Below are positions 33,993 through 43,020 of a stretch of DNA of 64,000 nt, piece after piece. The notes below the pieces were generated by a model that worked only from the letters and a program-made list of their open reading frames with translations, did not search any database and had not been told where the DNA came from. Each line of letters starts with the position of its first letter. The first letter of the stretch is position 1. The position numbers and the translations under genes are program-made. This stretch comes from JANSWY01 sp965243755 (GTDB lineage Bacteria; Bacteroidota; Bacteroidia; Cytophagales; Cyclobacteriaceae). Location of the stretch: assembly GCA_965243755.1 (NCBI GenBank), contig CBDEVW010000003.1:558001-622000 (forward strand), in the 5' to 3' direction.

Positions 33993-35387
33993 TTAAGATA
34001 TAACAGATTGTAATGCCTCCTTAAACGATCTCACCGACCTGGAAATATCCTCCTCGGTTGTGGCCCAACTGCAGACACTTACCCTGATCACTTTTTTACC
34101 TTTCCACTCGGCACCACCAACCCAGCACTCTCGGAGTTCCTGGATCGCATTGGTTGTCTTAACCGTCAGCTCATCAGAGTGGCATTGCACCAATACCTGG
34201 TTAAATACTACTTCATTGGGTACTTCAAAACCTGCTATCACCGATATCTCACTGGCAAACTGCCTGGCTCTTTCAAGGAGATGTAATACCATATCGTTGA
34301 TCCCTCTTCGGCCAAGAAACTTCATGGTTGCCCATAATTCAATACCCCTGGCTCTTCGTGACATCTCCGGTGTATAAAACATTCCATCACGCTCTTCACT
34401 TACAATGATATAGCTACCAGTCATGTGAAGCGCAGAGACTAGCGCATCTCTGTGTTTGCATAAAATGATACCACTGTCATAGGGAGTGTTGAGCGTTTTA
34501 TGACCATCAACTGCCCAGGAATCCGCCAATTGAATGCCGTCGGTAAGGTAGCGCAACTCATCAACTGCCTGAGCCCACAAGCCAAATGCACCATCAATAT
34601 GCACCCAGCTATTTGCGCTATTAGCTATCTCACAAATCTCTCTGAAAGGATCAAATGCCCCGCTGTTTACATTTCCCGCCTGAAGAATCAATAAGGTTCT
34701 CGCGTCCAACTCTGGCATCTCACTAACGATCATCCTTCCTTGTTCATCCACCGGTACCCATTCAATATTGGCTTTGCCAAGCCCCAGAATTCCAATGGCT
34801 TTCAAGACCGTGGAATGAGCATCTCTTCCTGCGACGATTCGTATACTTGGCGCACCGTTAAGCCCCTTTTCATTAACATCCCAGCCAGCTTTCTTCAGCA
34901 AATGATACCTTGCTGCTGCTAATCCACACAAATTCGCAGCAGAGGTACCACTGACAAATCCGGCGACAGTAGAAGCAGGTAAACCAAATAGTTGTTTCAA
35001 CCACGATTCCACTACTGTTTCCAACCTGGAGGTGATGGGTGACAAGACATGCATGGCGGTATTTTGATCCCAGTAGGTAGCCAGGGATTTTGCAGCCAGA
35101 CCAGCGGGAACAGCATTACCATTTACAAACCCAAAATATCGACCGCCGAGCTGGGCCACCGTTGCAGGACTTCCATATTTGATCAGTTTTTGAATGACTT
35201 CATGCCCATCCAATGTTTGCTCCTGTAATGCTTCATCAAAGGCGTCAAGGGCCTTAATCGCTTCCTCAGTGGGGTAAACTTCCCTGTCATGTATCCCCTC
35301 GATATAATCCTTAATTCCCTGACTAACCAATGCTGGTAATTCTTCTGATCTCAGCTCCTTAAACATTTGTTTCTGCAACTTCATCAT
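33993..35387 (-). CDS. PLP-dependent decarboxylase (group II, aromatic-L-amino-acid/glutamate decarboxylase family)
   Basis: A 464-residue fold-type I pyridoxal-phosphate enzyme. It has the group II decarboxylase layout: GFVSGTSAANLCGLAAARY (phosphate/cofactor region), WVHIDGAFGLWAQAVDELRY with the aspartate that contacts the pyridine nitrogen, and the Schiff-base lysine in WAVDGHKTLNTPYDSGI. It probably decarboxylates an amino acid, but sequence alone does not say which. It is downstream of an ArsR-type repressor gene (42 bases) on the same strand, which may regulate it. Confidence 0.87.
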   Translation of the reverse strand: MMKLQKQMFKELRSEELPALVSQGIKDYIEGIHDREVYPTEEAIKALDAFDEALQEQTLDGHEVIQKLIKYGSPATVAQLGGRYFGFVNGNAVPAGLAAKSLATYWDQNTAMHVLSPITSRLETVVESWLKQLFGLPASTVAGFVSGTSAANLCGLAAARYHLLKKAGWDVNEKGLNGAPSIRIVAGRDAHSTVLKAIGILGLGKANIEWVPVDEQGRMIVSEMPELDARTLLILQAGNVNSGAFDPFREICEIANSANSWVHIDGAFGLWAQAVDELRYLTDGIQLADSWAVDGHKTLNTPYDSGIILCKHRDALVSALHMTGSYIIVSEERDGMFYTPEMSRRARGIELWATMKFLGRRGINDMVLHLLERARQFASEISVIAGFEVPNEVVFNQVLVQCHSDELTVKTTNAIQELRECWVGGAEWKGKKVIRVSVCSWATTEEDISRSVRSFKEALQSVIS

Positions 35388-35429
35388 ATCGATAATTCTA
35401 GGTTTGTAAATTCGTATTCATAAAAAAAA

Positions 35430-35729
35430 TCACAGTCCATTTACGGCTGCTTTATAAGTTTGGATGGTGTCCTCATCCCGTTGGTAATAAGTCCATTTAC
35501 CTATCCTTGTTGCCTTTAAAAGTCCCACTTTTTGCATCATGCCCAGGTAGTGAGAAATGGTGCTCTGCGACAGGCCTGATTTCTCCTGTATAAATAAACC
35601 GCAAACACCAAAGTCAAAATGTCCTAATTCTTTATGTGGAGGAAAATGTTTTTCCGGAGTTTTCAACCATTCCAGAATTTCTACCCTGATCGAATTGGAG
35701 AGCACCTTGCTGACTTCCACTATATCCAT
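35430..35729 (-). CDS. ArsR-type winged-helix transcriptional regulator
   Basis: A 99-residue protein with a winged helix-turn-helix: VSKVLSNSIRVEILEWL then SGLSQSTISHYLGMMQKVG (recognition helix) and a wing KATRIGKWTYYQRDE. Two cysteines or other metal ligands typical of metal sensors are not obvious (only one Cys, in FGVCGLF), so it may sense something other than metal. It is directly upstream of the PLP decarboxylase. Confidence 0.85.
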   Translation of the reverse strand: MDIVEVSKVLSNSIRVEILEWLKTPEKHFPPHKELGHFDFGVCGLFIQEKSGLSQSTISHYLGMMQKVGLLKATRIGKWTYYQRDEDTIQTYKAAVNGL

Positions 35730-35768
35730 GGGTAAATATACCTACATATCGAGAATTATCAATATGTA

Positions 35769-36215
35769 TTAGTTTGTTTCTTGCGGTTGCCTGTTGAGTG
35801 TAAGGCTAAACCCCTCATCATTGGCACCCAGTACCTGCACAAACAATTGATTTTCCTGTACAAACTGGTATTGAATCTTTTTGGGGAAATCGTGGTTCAG
35901 GTTTTCAAAAGACAGTTTTCCGGTAATCTTTGGATTGAGGATAAATAGAATACTTTGCCCTTCATTTTGATCAGGAACTGTCGCTGTGTATATCCACTGA
36001 TCGCTGGATTGATAAATGGTGAGGTATTCAAAAATAACTTTTTCACCATTCTTTATTTTATACCCCTCTCCTTTCAAAGTATCATTGGTAAGCTTCCAGG
36101 ATTCAAATTGCTCCTTCCCATCAACTTTCCATATACCTTCCAGCTTCAATATTGGATCCTGGCTATTGCAGCTAAATGTTACTGCTAATAAAATTATTAT
36201 GGAGAGTAATTTCAT
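35769..36215 (-). CDS. Small lipoprotein with DUF6265-like domain
   Basis: A 148-residue lipoprotein: signal with lipobox VTFSC (Cys about 16). The mature part is a beta-rich domain (GIWKVDGKEQFESWKL, GEGYKIKNGEKVIFEYL, NLNHDFPKKIQYQFV), resembling DUF6265 proteins of Bacteroidota, whose function is unknown. It sits 39 bases upstream of the ArsR gene on the same strand. Confidence 0.75.
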   Translation of the reverse strand: MKLLSIIILLAVTFSCNSQDPILKLEGIWKVDGKEQFESWKLTNDTLKGEGYKIKNGEKVIFEYLTIYQSSDQWIYTATVPDQNEGQSILFILNPKITGKLSFENLNHDFPKKIQYQFVQENQLFVQVLGANDEGFSLTLNRQPQETN

Positions 36216-36286
36216 AGAGGTAATTGTTTATCAGGTACTAAATTAAAATTCTGACAGGACGCTATATTGTAAAAATCCGACAATTG

Positions 36287-37081
36287 TCAATGAAGGAAGA
36301 AATTAGCCATATTGATCTTATCAAAACCATATTTTGAAGGTTCTTCTCCTGTAAAGGTTTTAAAATCTTTGATAAAATGTGCCTGATCATAGAATCCTCC
36401 GAGGTAACTGAGCTGAGCCCAGTTGTTGTGATCTTCTCTGACTAGTTTAAATACATGGGCCAGTCTTATTATCCTCGAGTAAAGCTTTGGGGTGAGGCCA
36501 ATGTGCCGTTTGAAATAACGCTCAAGTGATCGCTCTGAAATTCCTGCTTCTACGACAATCTGAGAGACTGATGCTTTGCCGTTTCTTGCTATGATCTCTT
36601 TACAGGCAAGCGCCCCTTCGTTTGGAAGTTGCCTGGTCTTGTGCTTTAGTACCCATTCCTCAATTGCGCAGCACTTCTCCTCAAATGTCATGCTCGTGGT
36701 AGCAATACTTAATAATGGCATTACCCGGTCAGTCATTGTGGAAAGGTCCAGCACTTTGTTGGTAAGTGTGGACATGTTGTATTGAAACCATAAAGCTGGA
36801 GTCCATGGCTGTAGCTTTATCGCAAACATGCCAATGCTACCTGTGTTTTCCAGGTGAAAAAAATGGGTGAACTGTCCAGCCAATAGGATTTCCGATTGTT
36901 TTTCCCAGCTTCCTGTGGTATTAATTTGATAAGGGTTTCCATAATGAAAAATCAATTCGGGATATCCATCTGGTACTATTTTATCGCTGATGATGGGAAG
37001 TTTAGCCCGGCGCTCGATTTGCCAAAATGATTTAATCCATGGTTGCAGGGGTTCTGAGGCTTCCTGTTCATAAAACTCCAT
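36287..37081 (-). CDS. AraC-family transcriptional regulator (DUF6597 N-terminal domain)
   Basis: A 264-residue cytoplasmic regulator. The N-terminal domain (about 1-150) has LQPWIKSFWQIE, VPDGYPELIFHYG and QLAGQFTHFFHL-like segments of the DUF6597 type found in many Bacteroidota AraC proteins. The C-terminal AraC HTH (about 160-262) has VSQIVVEAGISERSLERYF and a second helix pair LSYLGGFYDQAHFIKDFKTF with TGEEPSKYG. The ligand is unknown. It is 3 bases downstream of the hypothetical gene at 37085, so they form an operon. Confidence 0.9.
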   Translation of the reverse strand: MEFYEQEASEPLQPWIKSFWQIERRAKLPIISDKIVPDGYPELIFHYGNPYQINTTGSWEKQSEILLAGQFTHFFHLENTGSIGMFAIKLQPWTPALWFQYNMSTLTNKVLDLSTMTDRVMPLLSIATTSMTFEEKCCAIEEWVLKHKTRQLPNEGALACKEIIARNGKASVSQIVVEAGISERSLERYFKRHIGLTPKLYSRIIRLAHVFKLVREDHNNWAQLSYLGGFYDQAHFIKDFKTFTGEEPSKYGFDKINMANFFLH

Positions 37082-37084
37082 CGA

Positions 37085-37576
37085 TCAATGTGCCAATTTT
37101 TTAATGCTATCAATCGATGATTCCAGCAAAAAACCGGCTTTGTCCATTAACAATACATCAAAAGGTTCAAAAATGGTGAGTAGGTGATGAAGTAACCCGG
37201 AGTTCATTCGCGACCCGGTTGTGCTGATTACCACCTCCTTTACATATTCATTTTCCACGGCAATCCAAATATTTACCGTGCCTTGAAACCAGCTGCTTTT
37301 TGTCCAGTGTAATTGGTGTTCATGACTGTTGGGCGCTCTTTTCATCAGGTCATCTACTTTGATTCCTATTGCGTCTCCTCTTATAGGTTCCTCCTCCCAC
37401 CAATTGATCGTAAGTGCATCTTCCCAGTCTGGACTGAGATGTGGGTATTCCTTTTTCTCCTCCCAGTAATTCTCCCAGGCTTTGTGATTGATCTCCAGTG
37501 CTGCAGGTGTTTTTTCGAATCGTTTTATTAAGGTGCTCCTGGGAATCAGTGAGACATAAATCTCTTTATTCTTCAT
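37085..37576 (-). CDS. Hypothetical protein coupled to an AraC regulator
   Basis: A 163-residue soluble protein I do not recognise. It is tryptophan-rich (WENYWEEKKEYPHLSPDWED, TINWWEEEPIRG) and ends with helices. There is no signal peptide. Its stop is 3 bases from the AraC start, indicating co-transcription. Confidence 0.72.
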   Translation of the reverse strand: MKNKEIYVSLIPRSTLIKRFEKTPAALEINHKAWENYWEEKKEYPHLSPDWEDALTINWWEEEPIRGDAIGIKVDDLMKRAPNSHEHQLHWTKSSWFQGTVNIWIAVENEYVKEVVISTTGSRMNSGLLHHLLTIFEPFDVLLMDKAGFLLESSIDSIKKLAH

Positions 37577-37703
37577 AAATTATAATGCCTGGTACAATTT
37601 GATTGCTATTTAAAGAAAGGTATAAAAAATAATTTGTATTGAAGAAGAATGCCAAAACAAAGTCTGTTTTGTGTTCATTCATTTAAGATTAGTATTGCTT
37701 AGG

Positions 37704-38039
37704 ATGAGAAATAAAGATAGATTAGCAATCATGATATTCATCCGCTACTTTCAAAGAGTTGGGATCATCCTTACGTTTCTGGTGGCTTACTGGCTGTTGC
37801 TAGTAATGAATGCCATTGGAATTAATGTCTGGCTACCGTCCTGTCCTGTGAAGTCTACTTTTGGTGTAGAATGTCTTGGTTGTGGCTTAAATCATGCCGC
37901 AATTGCTTTATTTCAGGGAGACCTTAAAAATGCATTCGAATACAACTGGCTGATATTTGTTTATATCCCCGTGATCCTGGGGCTTTTCACTTACGATTTA
38001 ATCAATTATTACACTAACTATAAAAAATCTACTCTATGA
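37704..38039 (+). CDS. DUF2752 membrane protein
   Basis: About 111 residues from ATG 37704; a GTG at 37671 would add eleven. Two hydrophobic helices flank the DUF2752 signature CPVKSTFGVECLGCGLNHAA, with three cysteines (CxxxxxxxxCxGCG) and a following helix. The family is widespread in Bacteroidota and unassigned; the cysteine motif suggests metal or disulphide involvement. The stop overlaps the next start by 4 bases, so the two membrane proteins are coupled. Confidence 0.82.
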   Translation: MRNKDRLAIMIFIRYFQRVGIILTFLVAYWLLLVMNAIGINVWLPSCPVKSTFGVECLGCGLNHAAIALFQGDLKNAFEYNWLIFVYIPVILGLFTYDLINYYTNYKKSTL

Positions 38040-38857
38040 GCAAATTTGATCATCTAATTGAAAACGGGTACTCATTTAACATGGGCCAGTATTTCTCTGA
38101 AGGATGGGAGTTATTCAAAAAAGAAGCCGGTAGTTTCATTGGCTTTGGGATTCTCATGATCATAATGGTATTCATTGTTTCTTTTCTTCCAGGCGTAAGT
38201 CTTGTGTCAGGTATACTTAGTTCTTGTTTAGGAGCAGGAATATTTATTTTCTGTCGCGGAATAAGAAATGGAAATCAAGAATTTGGTATGTTCTTCAATG
38301 GGTTCAACTACTTTGTGCAAATCCTTCTGTATTCTCTGGTGCTGCTGCTATTCTATATACCTGCCATAATTCTGATTTTCACCGTAATGATTCCGTTTGA
38401 GTTGTTACCAGAACTTTTCAGTGGTATGTCTGATCCGGAATACTTTGCAGAAGAGTTTGCTTATATCATGGAAGGAAGAATAGGAATATTCATCGGAGTT
38501 GGTTTACTGGTATTTATCATGGCGATTTATCTTACCGTATCTTACTCATTTGTAATTCCATTGATTGTAGATGAAGAAATGAAGTTTTGGGATGCAATGG
38601 AAACCAGCAGAAAGATTGTGGCCAAACAATTCTTCAGCTACCTGGGGATGTACATATTACTAGGCATTATCTTAATGCTCGGTGTAATAGTCACCTGTGG
38701 ACTGGGCTACTTTGTGGTGACCCCAATATACGTATGTATTTTATTTGCAGCCTATGATTCAATTCTTGACCCCAAAAAAGATTTAGGCATTACTTCAGCA
38801 ATTGATGAATTCGGTCAAAAAGACCAGGATATCAATACTGAATCGCAGGATTCTTGA
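38036..38857 (+). CDS. Multi-pass membrane protein (glycerophosphoryl-diester/DUF975-like layout)
   Basis: A 273-residue integral membrane protein. An N-terminal amphipathic segment (FNMGQYFSEGWELFKKEAGS) precedes five or six helices, and VSYSFVIPLIVDEEMKFWDA with METSRKIVAKQF is a block seen in DUF975-type and other small membrane proteins. Function unknown. ATG overlaps the DUF2752 stop by 4 bases. Confidence 0.75.
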   Translation: MSKFDHLIENGYSFNMGQYFSEGWELFKKEAGSFIGFGILMIIMVFIVSFLPGVSLVSGILSSCLGAGIFIFCRGIRNGNQEFGMFFNGFNYFVQILLYSLVLLLFYIPAIILIFTVMIPFELLPELFSGMSDPEYFAEEFAYIMEGRIGIFIGVGLLVFIMAIYLTVSYSFVIPLIVDEEMKFWDAMETSRKIVAKQFFSYLGMYILLGIILMLGVIVTCGLGYFVVTPIYVCILFAAYDSILDPKKDLGITSAIDEFGQKDQDINTESQDS

Positions 38858-38933
38858 GAGGAATAATCTTGAATTTAGAATCTTGAATCTTGAATTTTGG
38901 ATTTTGAATTTTGGATTGGTATTAATAATATGT

Positions 38934-38980
38934 TTCAGAGTTGTCGGGAGGCTGGTTTTGGCAGTGGCGACAACTCTGAA
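38934..38980. other. Perfect 13-base inverted repeat hairpin
   Basis: TTCAGAGTTGTCG (38934-38946) pairs exactly with CGACAACTCTGAA (38968-38980), leaving a 21-base loop. There is no T-tract directly after it, so it is not a classic terminator for the upstream membrane protein gene, though it may stabilise the transcript end or belong to a mobile repeat. Confidence 0.7.
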
Positions 38981-39159
38981 CCTTTCTTACGCATGAACTG
39001 AAATTGGTCAACCATCAAAATTACCAGCAAAGAATAAACTCTTGAAATAATACAATATCCATTAAGTATTTAACTTAACGAAGCAATCACCTCAAAAAGG
39101 CCCTTTACAGCCATTAGAGCAGGATATTTCCATTGATTTAATCAGGTGCCGGGATTCTG

Positions 39160-39226
39160 GCTAAAGTCCGCGCGGATTTTGATCAAAACCCGCGCGGGTT
39201 TCGCAAAAAGTCCCCGCGGGTTTTAA
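39160..39226. repeat. Three tandem GC-rich palindromes (REP-like)
   Basis: AAAGTCCGCGCGGATTTT, AAAACCCGCGCGGGTTT and AAAGTCCCCGCGGGTTTT are three related units, each a G/C palindrome with A/T flanks, in an otherwise AT-rich gap. The central one is a perfect 16-base palindrome. The layout resembles REP/BIME elements or binding-site arrays; genome copy number cannot be seen from here. Confidence 0.75.
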
Positions 39227-39419
39227 GTGAATGCTAAGCAGATTTTCAACCACATTGGAAAAATACAATTTATAAGTGCACTCACCTGTTCTAATTCCAC
39301 ACTATCAACTGTTTCTAACAGCCCTTGCAGATCCATAATTCTTTTAATCAAAAGCCTTACTCAACTCAAAACTCAAAACTCAAAATTCTCTCAGCCACCG
39401 AAGCTTTAAGCGAAGGCGG

Positions 39420-40745
39420 CTAAAGCATACCCTGCGACTTGAATCTTAAATACTCGTTGATTGCACTTACGGTAAGGTCCCTGGGCTCTGTAAGGATGGG
39501 GTATATGCCATTGTTGGTCAGTTCTTTCGTGATCAGACGTTTATCGTGCTGAAACTTCTCAGCAAGTGTTTGTTTGTAGGCTTCATTCAGACCAAATGTC
39601 TTGGTCTGCGCAAGGGCATTGATTTCGCTATTATCAAATATTACCACACATAGCAAATGGTTCCTGCTGATTGCTTTGAGGTATTTCATTTGTCGCCTCA
39701 GTGTGACCAGAGAATCAAAATTGGTGAACAGAATCAGGAAACTCCTTTTGCGAATCCATGTCTTGATGTTTTTGTAGAGCCTGGCAAAATCACTTTCTCT
39801 TAATCGTACCTCCTGATTGTACAATGCATCTGCAATCAAACTCATTTGGGTCTTTTTGCCTTGTGCTTTGATGAAGGTTCCTATTTTATCTGAGAAAGTT
39901 AACAATCCCGCTTTGTCGTCTTTACCGATGGCTACTCCAGACATCACCAAGGAGGCATTGATACTGTAATCCAATAATGAAAGCCCTTCAAAAGGCATGT
40001 GCATCAGTCTACCTTTATCTACAATGCAATAAACATCCTGAGCCTTCTCCTCCTGGTATTGGTTTACCATCAGGCTCTGATGATGGGCGGTGGCTTTCCA
40101 GTTGATGATCCTGTAATCGTCACCAGAGACATATTCTCTGATTTGTTCAAACTCATTGCTCAGACCCAGCTTACGGATCTTTTTTACACCTACCTCCTCC
40201 AGTCTGTTGCTGATTGCCAGGAAAGCAAACTTTCGGTATTGTATAAACGATGGATAAACTTTCACCTCCTGTTCAGCATCGAAGGTCAGTTTACGGGTGA
40301 TCAACCCTATTGGAGTATTCACTAATAAGTGGATCTTACCATAGCGATATACCCCTCTTTCAGTAGGCCTGATCTCGTAGAGCAGTTCCTCTGTTGTGTT
40401 GGGTTTGAAGTGTTTAAGGTCAAAATGTTTATTTCTCAGCTGTAATTGTACCGGAAACTCATCGATCACCCTAACATTGGTTTCAAAAGAGAGTTCATTA
40501 GATACCTGAATGATTACGGGGTTGTAGTCTCCATTGGACAATTTGCCTTCCACAATTCGCGAAGCTGAAAACGGGGACCTGACACTAAATAATAAGGCCG
40601 CATCTACTATTAATGCCAACGCCATTAGGGTAAATAAAATCTTTCCTATGACCACCAGGATGGAGAAAGCAAAGCCAAATGCGAAAATTGCTGCAATCCC
40701 CACGCACACAAACAGTGCCCTTTTATGTAAGTAAAAATTTATCAA
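39420..40745 (-). CDS. DUF58 domain protein (MoxR-associated)
   Basis: A 441-residue membrane-anchored protein. Two N-terminal helices (about 10-55) precede a beta-sandwich, then the DUF58 block with FEQIREYVSGDDYRIINWKA (about 200-220) and a von Willebrand A-like fold (CIVDKGRLMHMPFEGLSLL). DUF58 proteins travel with MoxR AAA ATPases and are thought to act in metal-cofactor insertion or complex assembly. It lies 5 bases downstream of moxR in the same operon. Its TAG stop sits at the edge of a hairpin repeat. Confidence 0.88.
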   Translation of the reverse strand: MINFYLHKRALFVCVGIAAIFAFGFAFSILVVIGKILFTLMALALIVDAALLFSVRSPFSASRIVEGKLSNGDYNPVIIQVSNELSFETNVRVIDEFPVQLQLRNKHFDLKHFKPNTTEELLYEIRPTERGVYRYGKIHLLVNTPIGLITRKLTFDAEQEVKVYPSFIQYRKFAFLAISNRLEEVGVKKIRKLGLSNEFEQIREYVSGDDYRIINWKATAHHQSLMVNQYQEEKAQDVYCIVDKGRLMHMPFEGLSLLDYSINASLVMSGVAIGKDDKAGLLTFSDKIGTFIKAQGKKTQMSLIADALYNQEVRLRESDFARLYKNIKTWIRKRSFLILFTNFDSLVTLRRQMKYLKAISRNHLLCVVIFDNSEINALAQTKTFGLNEAYKQTLAEKFQHDKRLITKELTNNGIYPILTEPRDLTVSAINEYLRFKSQGML

Positions 40746-40750
40746 GGTGC

Positions 40751-41770
40751 TTATCTTGGTACCTCTATTTGTTCCAGAATTTCTTTAATTACATCATTGG
40801 TGCTTATCCCTTCCATTTCCCTTTCCGGGGTTAGTACAATCCTGTGATTAAGTACCGGGTAAGTCACAAACCGAATGTCATCGGGCACTACAAAGTCCCT
40901 TCCATTGATTGCCGCATAGGCCTTGGCTGCATTCAATATACCGATACTGGCTCTGGGTGAAGCCCCTAAAAACAAACTTGCGTTGGAGCGTGTGTGCTCT
41001 ACCAGCTTAGCGATGTATTTCATCTGATTGGGTTCCACCCTTACCTGTTGAGTTTGTTCTCTGAATTTCTTAAGGTCTTCTTTGCTCATCAGCGGCATCA
41101 TCTCCTCCAGGTCGTGAGTGATTACCTGGTTGTTTACTCCTTCCAGTATTTTCACCTCTTCGTCTAATGACGGATAATCAATGGTTACTTTGAACAGAAA
41201 ACGGTCAAGTTGGGCTTCCGGTAATCGGTAGGTACCTTCATGTTCCACTGGGTTTTGTGTAGCAAGAACAATAAATGGAAAATCCAACTCATGAGATGTA
41301 CCATCAATACTGATCTGCTTCTCCTCCATACATTCAAATAAAGCAGCCTGTGTTTTTGCAGGAGCCCGGTTGATTTCATCTATCAGCACCACATTGCCGA
41401 AGATTGGACCTGGTTTAAATTCAAATTCGGAAGATTTCGCATTAAATACACTCGTACCAGTAACATCAGAAGGCATCAGGTCCGGTGTAAACTGAATCCT
41501 CGAAAATACCGCGCTGATCACTTTTGCGGTCAATTTTGCTGTATATGTCTTTGCCACCCCAGGCACTCCCTCCAGTAACAGGTGCCCATCGGCAAGAATT
41601 CCTGTAAGAATTAAGTCGATCAGTTGCGTCTGCCCAACCAACTTCTTTCCTATTTCATGTTTGATGTCCCTTACTTTGGAGGACAATTCCCTGAGGTCCA
41701 CTCTTGCTTCAAACTGTGGTTCAGATACTTCTGATTGCGGCTCTGGCTGAATTTGCTCTTCTTCGCTCAT
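40751..41770 (-). CDS. MoxR-family AAA+ ATPase
   Basis: A 339-residue AAA+ chaperone-like ATPase (AAA_3 type). Walker A is modified as LLEGVPGVAKTYTAKL, Walker B is VVLIDEINRAPAKTQAALFE, and sensor 1 is PFIVLATQNPVEHEGTYRLPEAQLDRF. The C-terminal lid has GASPRASIGILNAAKAYA. An acidic, glutamate-rich N-terminal tail is present. It works with the DUF58 and DUF4350 partners encoded next to it; target unknown. Confidence 0.93.
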   Translation of the reverse strand: MSEEEQIQPEPQSEVSEPQFEARVDLRELSSKVRDIKHEIGKKLVGQTQLIDLILTGILADGHLLLEGVPGVAKTYTAKLTAKVISAVFSRIQFTPDLMPSDVTGTSVFNAKSSEFEFKPGPIFGNVVLIDEINRAPAKTQAALFECMEEKQISIDGTSHELDFPFIVLATQNPVEHEGTYRLPEAQLDRFLFKVTIDYPSLDEEVKILEGVNNQVITHDLEEMMPLMSKEDLKKFREQTQQVRVEPNQMKYIAKLVEHTRSNASLFLGASPRASIGILNAAKAYAAINGRDFVVPDDIRFVTYPVLNHRIVLTPEREMEGISTNDVIKEILEQIEVPR

Positions 41771-41772
41771 AA

Positions 41773-43020
41773 TTATTTAAATTTTTGCAACAACTTATGG
41801 AACCGGATAAACTCCAGATCGGTAAGCTTATCTTTTTTGATCAACTGATCGTAAGTTTTGAAAACATACCCTACATTCTCTACACTTACACCAGACTGAC
41901 TGGCTAGTTTTTCTATAAATTTTTCATCAATTTTTCTGGTATCCAGATGATAAGTGCTTCTAACCCATTCCAGGAAATAGGTCATCTTCTTCTTCATCAT
42001 CACCTTATGGTCCCTTTTTAGAAAATACAGGTTACTGATGGTATCCACAAATTTAAGGGCATCATTTGCAGGTGGTTTCACAACGGGTACTGGTCGCTGC
42101 ACTCTCCTCACCTGCAAAGCAAAATAGCTCAGTATTGAAAACAAAAGCAGGTAGAAGGCCCAGGTCAGTGCCTCCTGTTGGTGAATGTAATCCATCAATG
42201 ACCGCTCAGGTTGCCTGTACTTTCCTCTAAAATAATTGGTCCACTTTACGTCTTCTACAGGCAGTGTGGTCAGTAATGATGACGCAACCTCCTTTTGGTC
42301 CTTCAATATGTAATAGTTTGAAAATACAATTGGCATGGAAAATAATGTCAATGAACCCTCCCCAACCTGATACCGCAAACCCAGAATATCCCCATGTTTA
42401 CCTTTGGCAATGACTTCCGCTGAATCGGGAACATTTACTATTTTTGAGTACCTGTCGCCGTGAGGCTTTACCTTGTACTTATGCCCCATTAGCTCAATAC
42501 TAAAAAGGTCATTCAGCGATGACTCTGTTTTGAATGCAAGATTGGAACTCTCCATTCTGATCCCAAGGTATTTAGACAATTCCGGAGATAGGTCATAACA
42601 GGTTATCAATGCATTGTTACCCTGGTATACATGTTGTAAAAGGGCTCTCGCGTTCAATTCATCAATCACAAAAAAATCAGCCAGTGCCAATACATTGAAT
42701 GGTTTGTAACTTTCCTGATAGGTAAGGTCTTCATAATACAATACAGTATCTTCCTCATAGACATAGTCATCTGTTTGCCAGATGAACTGATCCATTGACT
42801 GGTAGATATCAAAGTCGCTTTTATCAAGCTGGGTCACTTCTTTGCCCGGGAAAAATCCATTCAACTGATCAAATAGTATGAAAGTACCATAAGGCTGCCT
42901 GTCGTAATTTTTTAAGCTCACGTCCCATCGGAAAGGCTTGGGCTGCAAAGCTTCATGAATGATTGCTGAGAAGAGCAATAAGAAGATAATGCCGGCGATG
43001 ATAAGGATCAGTTTTTTCAT
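41773..43020 (-). CDS. DUF4350 membrane protein (MoxR cluster)
   Basis: A 415-residue protein with an N-terminal helix (LILIIAGIIFLLLFSAII), a periplasmic DUF4350-like domain (about 30-270; PYGTFILFDQL is typical), one helix near 285 (AFYLLLFSILSYFALQV) and a cytoplasmic C-terminal helical region. DUF4350 is regularly found in MoxR-DUF58-DUF4129 operons. It overlaps the DUF4129 stop by 4 bases and ends 2 bases before moxR. Confidence 0.83.
   Translation of the reverse strand: MKKLILIIAGIIFLLLFSAIIHEALQPKPFRWDVSLKNYDRQPYGTFILFDQLNGFFPGKEVTQLDKSDFDIYQSMDQFIWQTDDYVYEEDTVLYYEDLTYQESYKPFNVLALADFFVIDELNARALLQHVYQGNNALITCYDLSPELSKYLGIRMESSNLAFKTESSLNDLFSIELMGHKYKVKPHGDRYSKIVNVPDSAEVIAKGKHGDILGLRYQVGEGSLTLFSMPIVFSNYYILKDQKEVASSLLTTLPVEDVKWTNYFRGKYRQPERSLMDYIHQQEALTWAFYLLLFSILSYFALQVRRVQRPVPVVKPPANDALKFVDTISNLYFLKRDHKVMMKKKMTYFLEWVRSTYHLDTRKIDEKFIEKLASQSGVSVENVGYVFKTYDQLIKKDKLTDLEFIRFHKLLQKFK

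Larger units (their letters stand above)
38858..39419. repeat. 562-base gene-free region holding three kinds of repeat and a long hairpin
   Basis: From 38868 to about 38917 GAATCTTGAATTTT / GGATTTTGAATTTT words repeat. At 38934-38980 TTCAGAGTTGTCG and CGACAACTCTGAA form a perfect 13-base inverted repeat around a 21-base loop. At 39160-39226 there are three GC-rich palindromes: TCCGCGCGGA (39167-39176), AAACCCGCGCGGGTTT (39186-39201) and CCCGCGGG (39213-39220), spaced about 20-26 bases. At 39361-39391 AACTCAAAACTC words recur, followed by the hairpin AGCCACCG...CGGCT up to the DUF58 stop. No protein-coding signal is convincing. Confidence 0.85.

Noticed and set aside
38802..38996. 64-codon plus-strand frame at the end of the DUF975-like gene
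   Set aside because: Its middle is the RILNLEFWILNF translation of the word repeat; not a gene.
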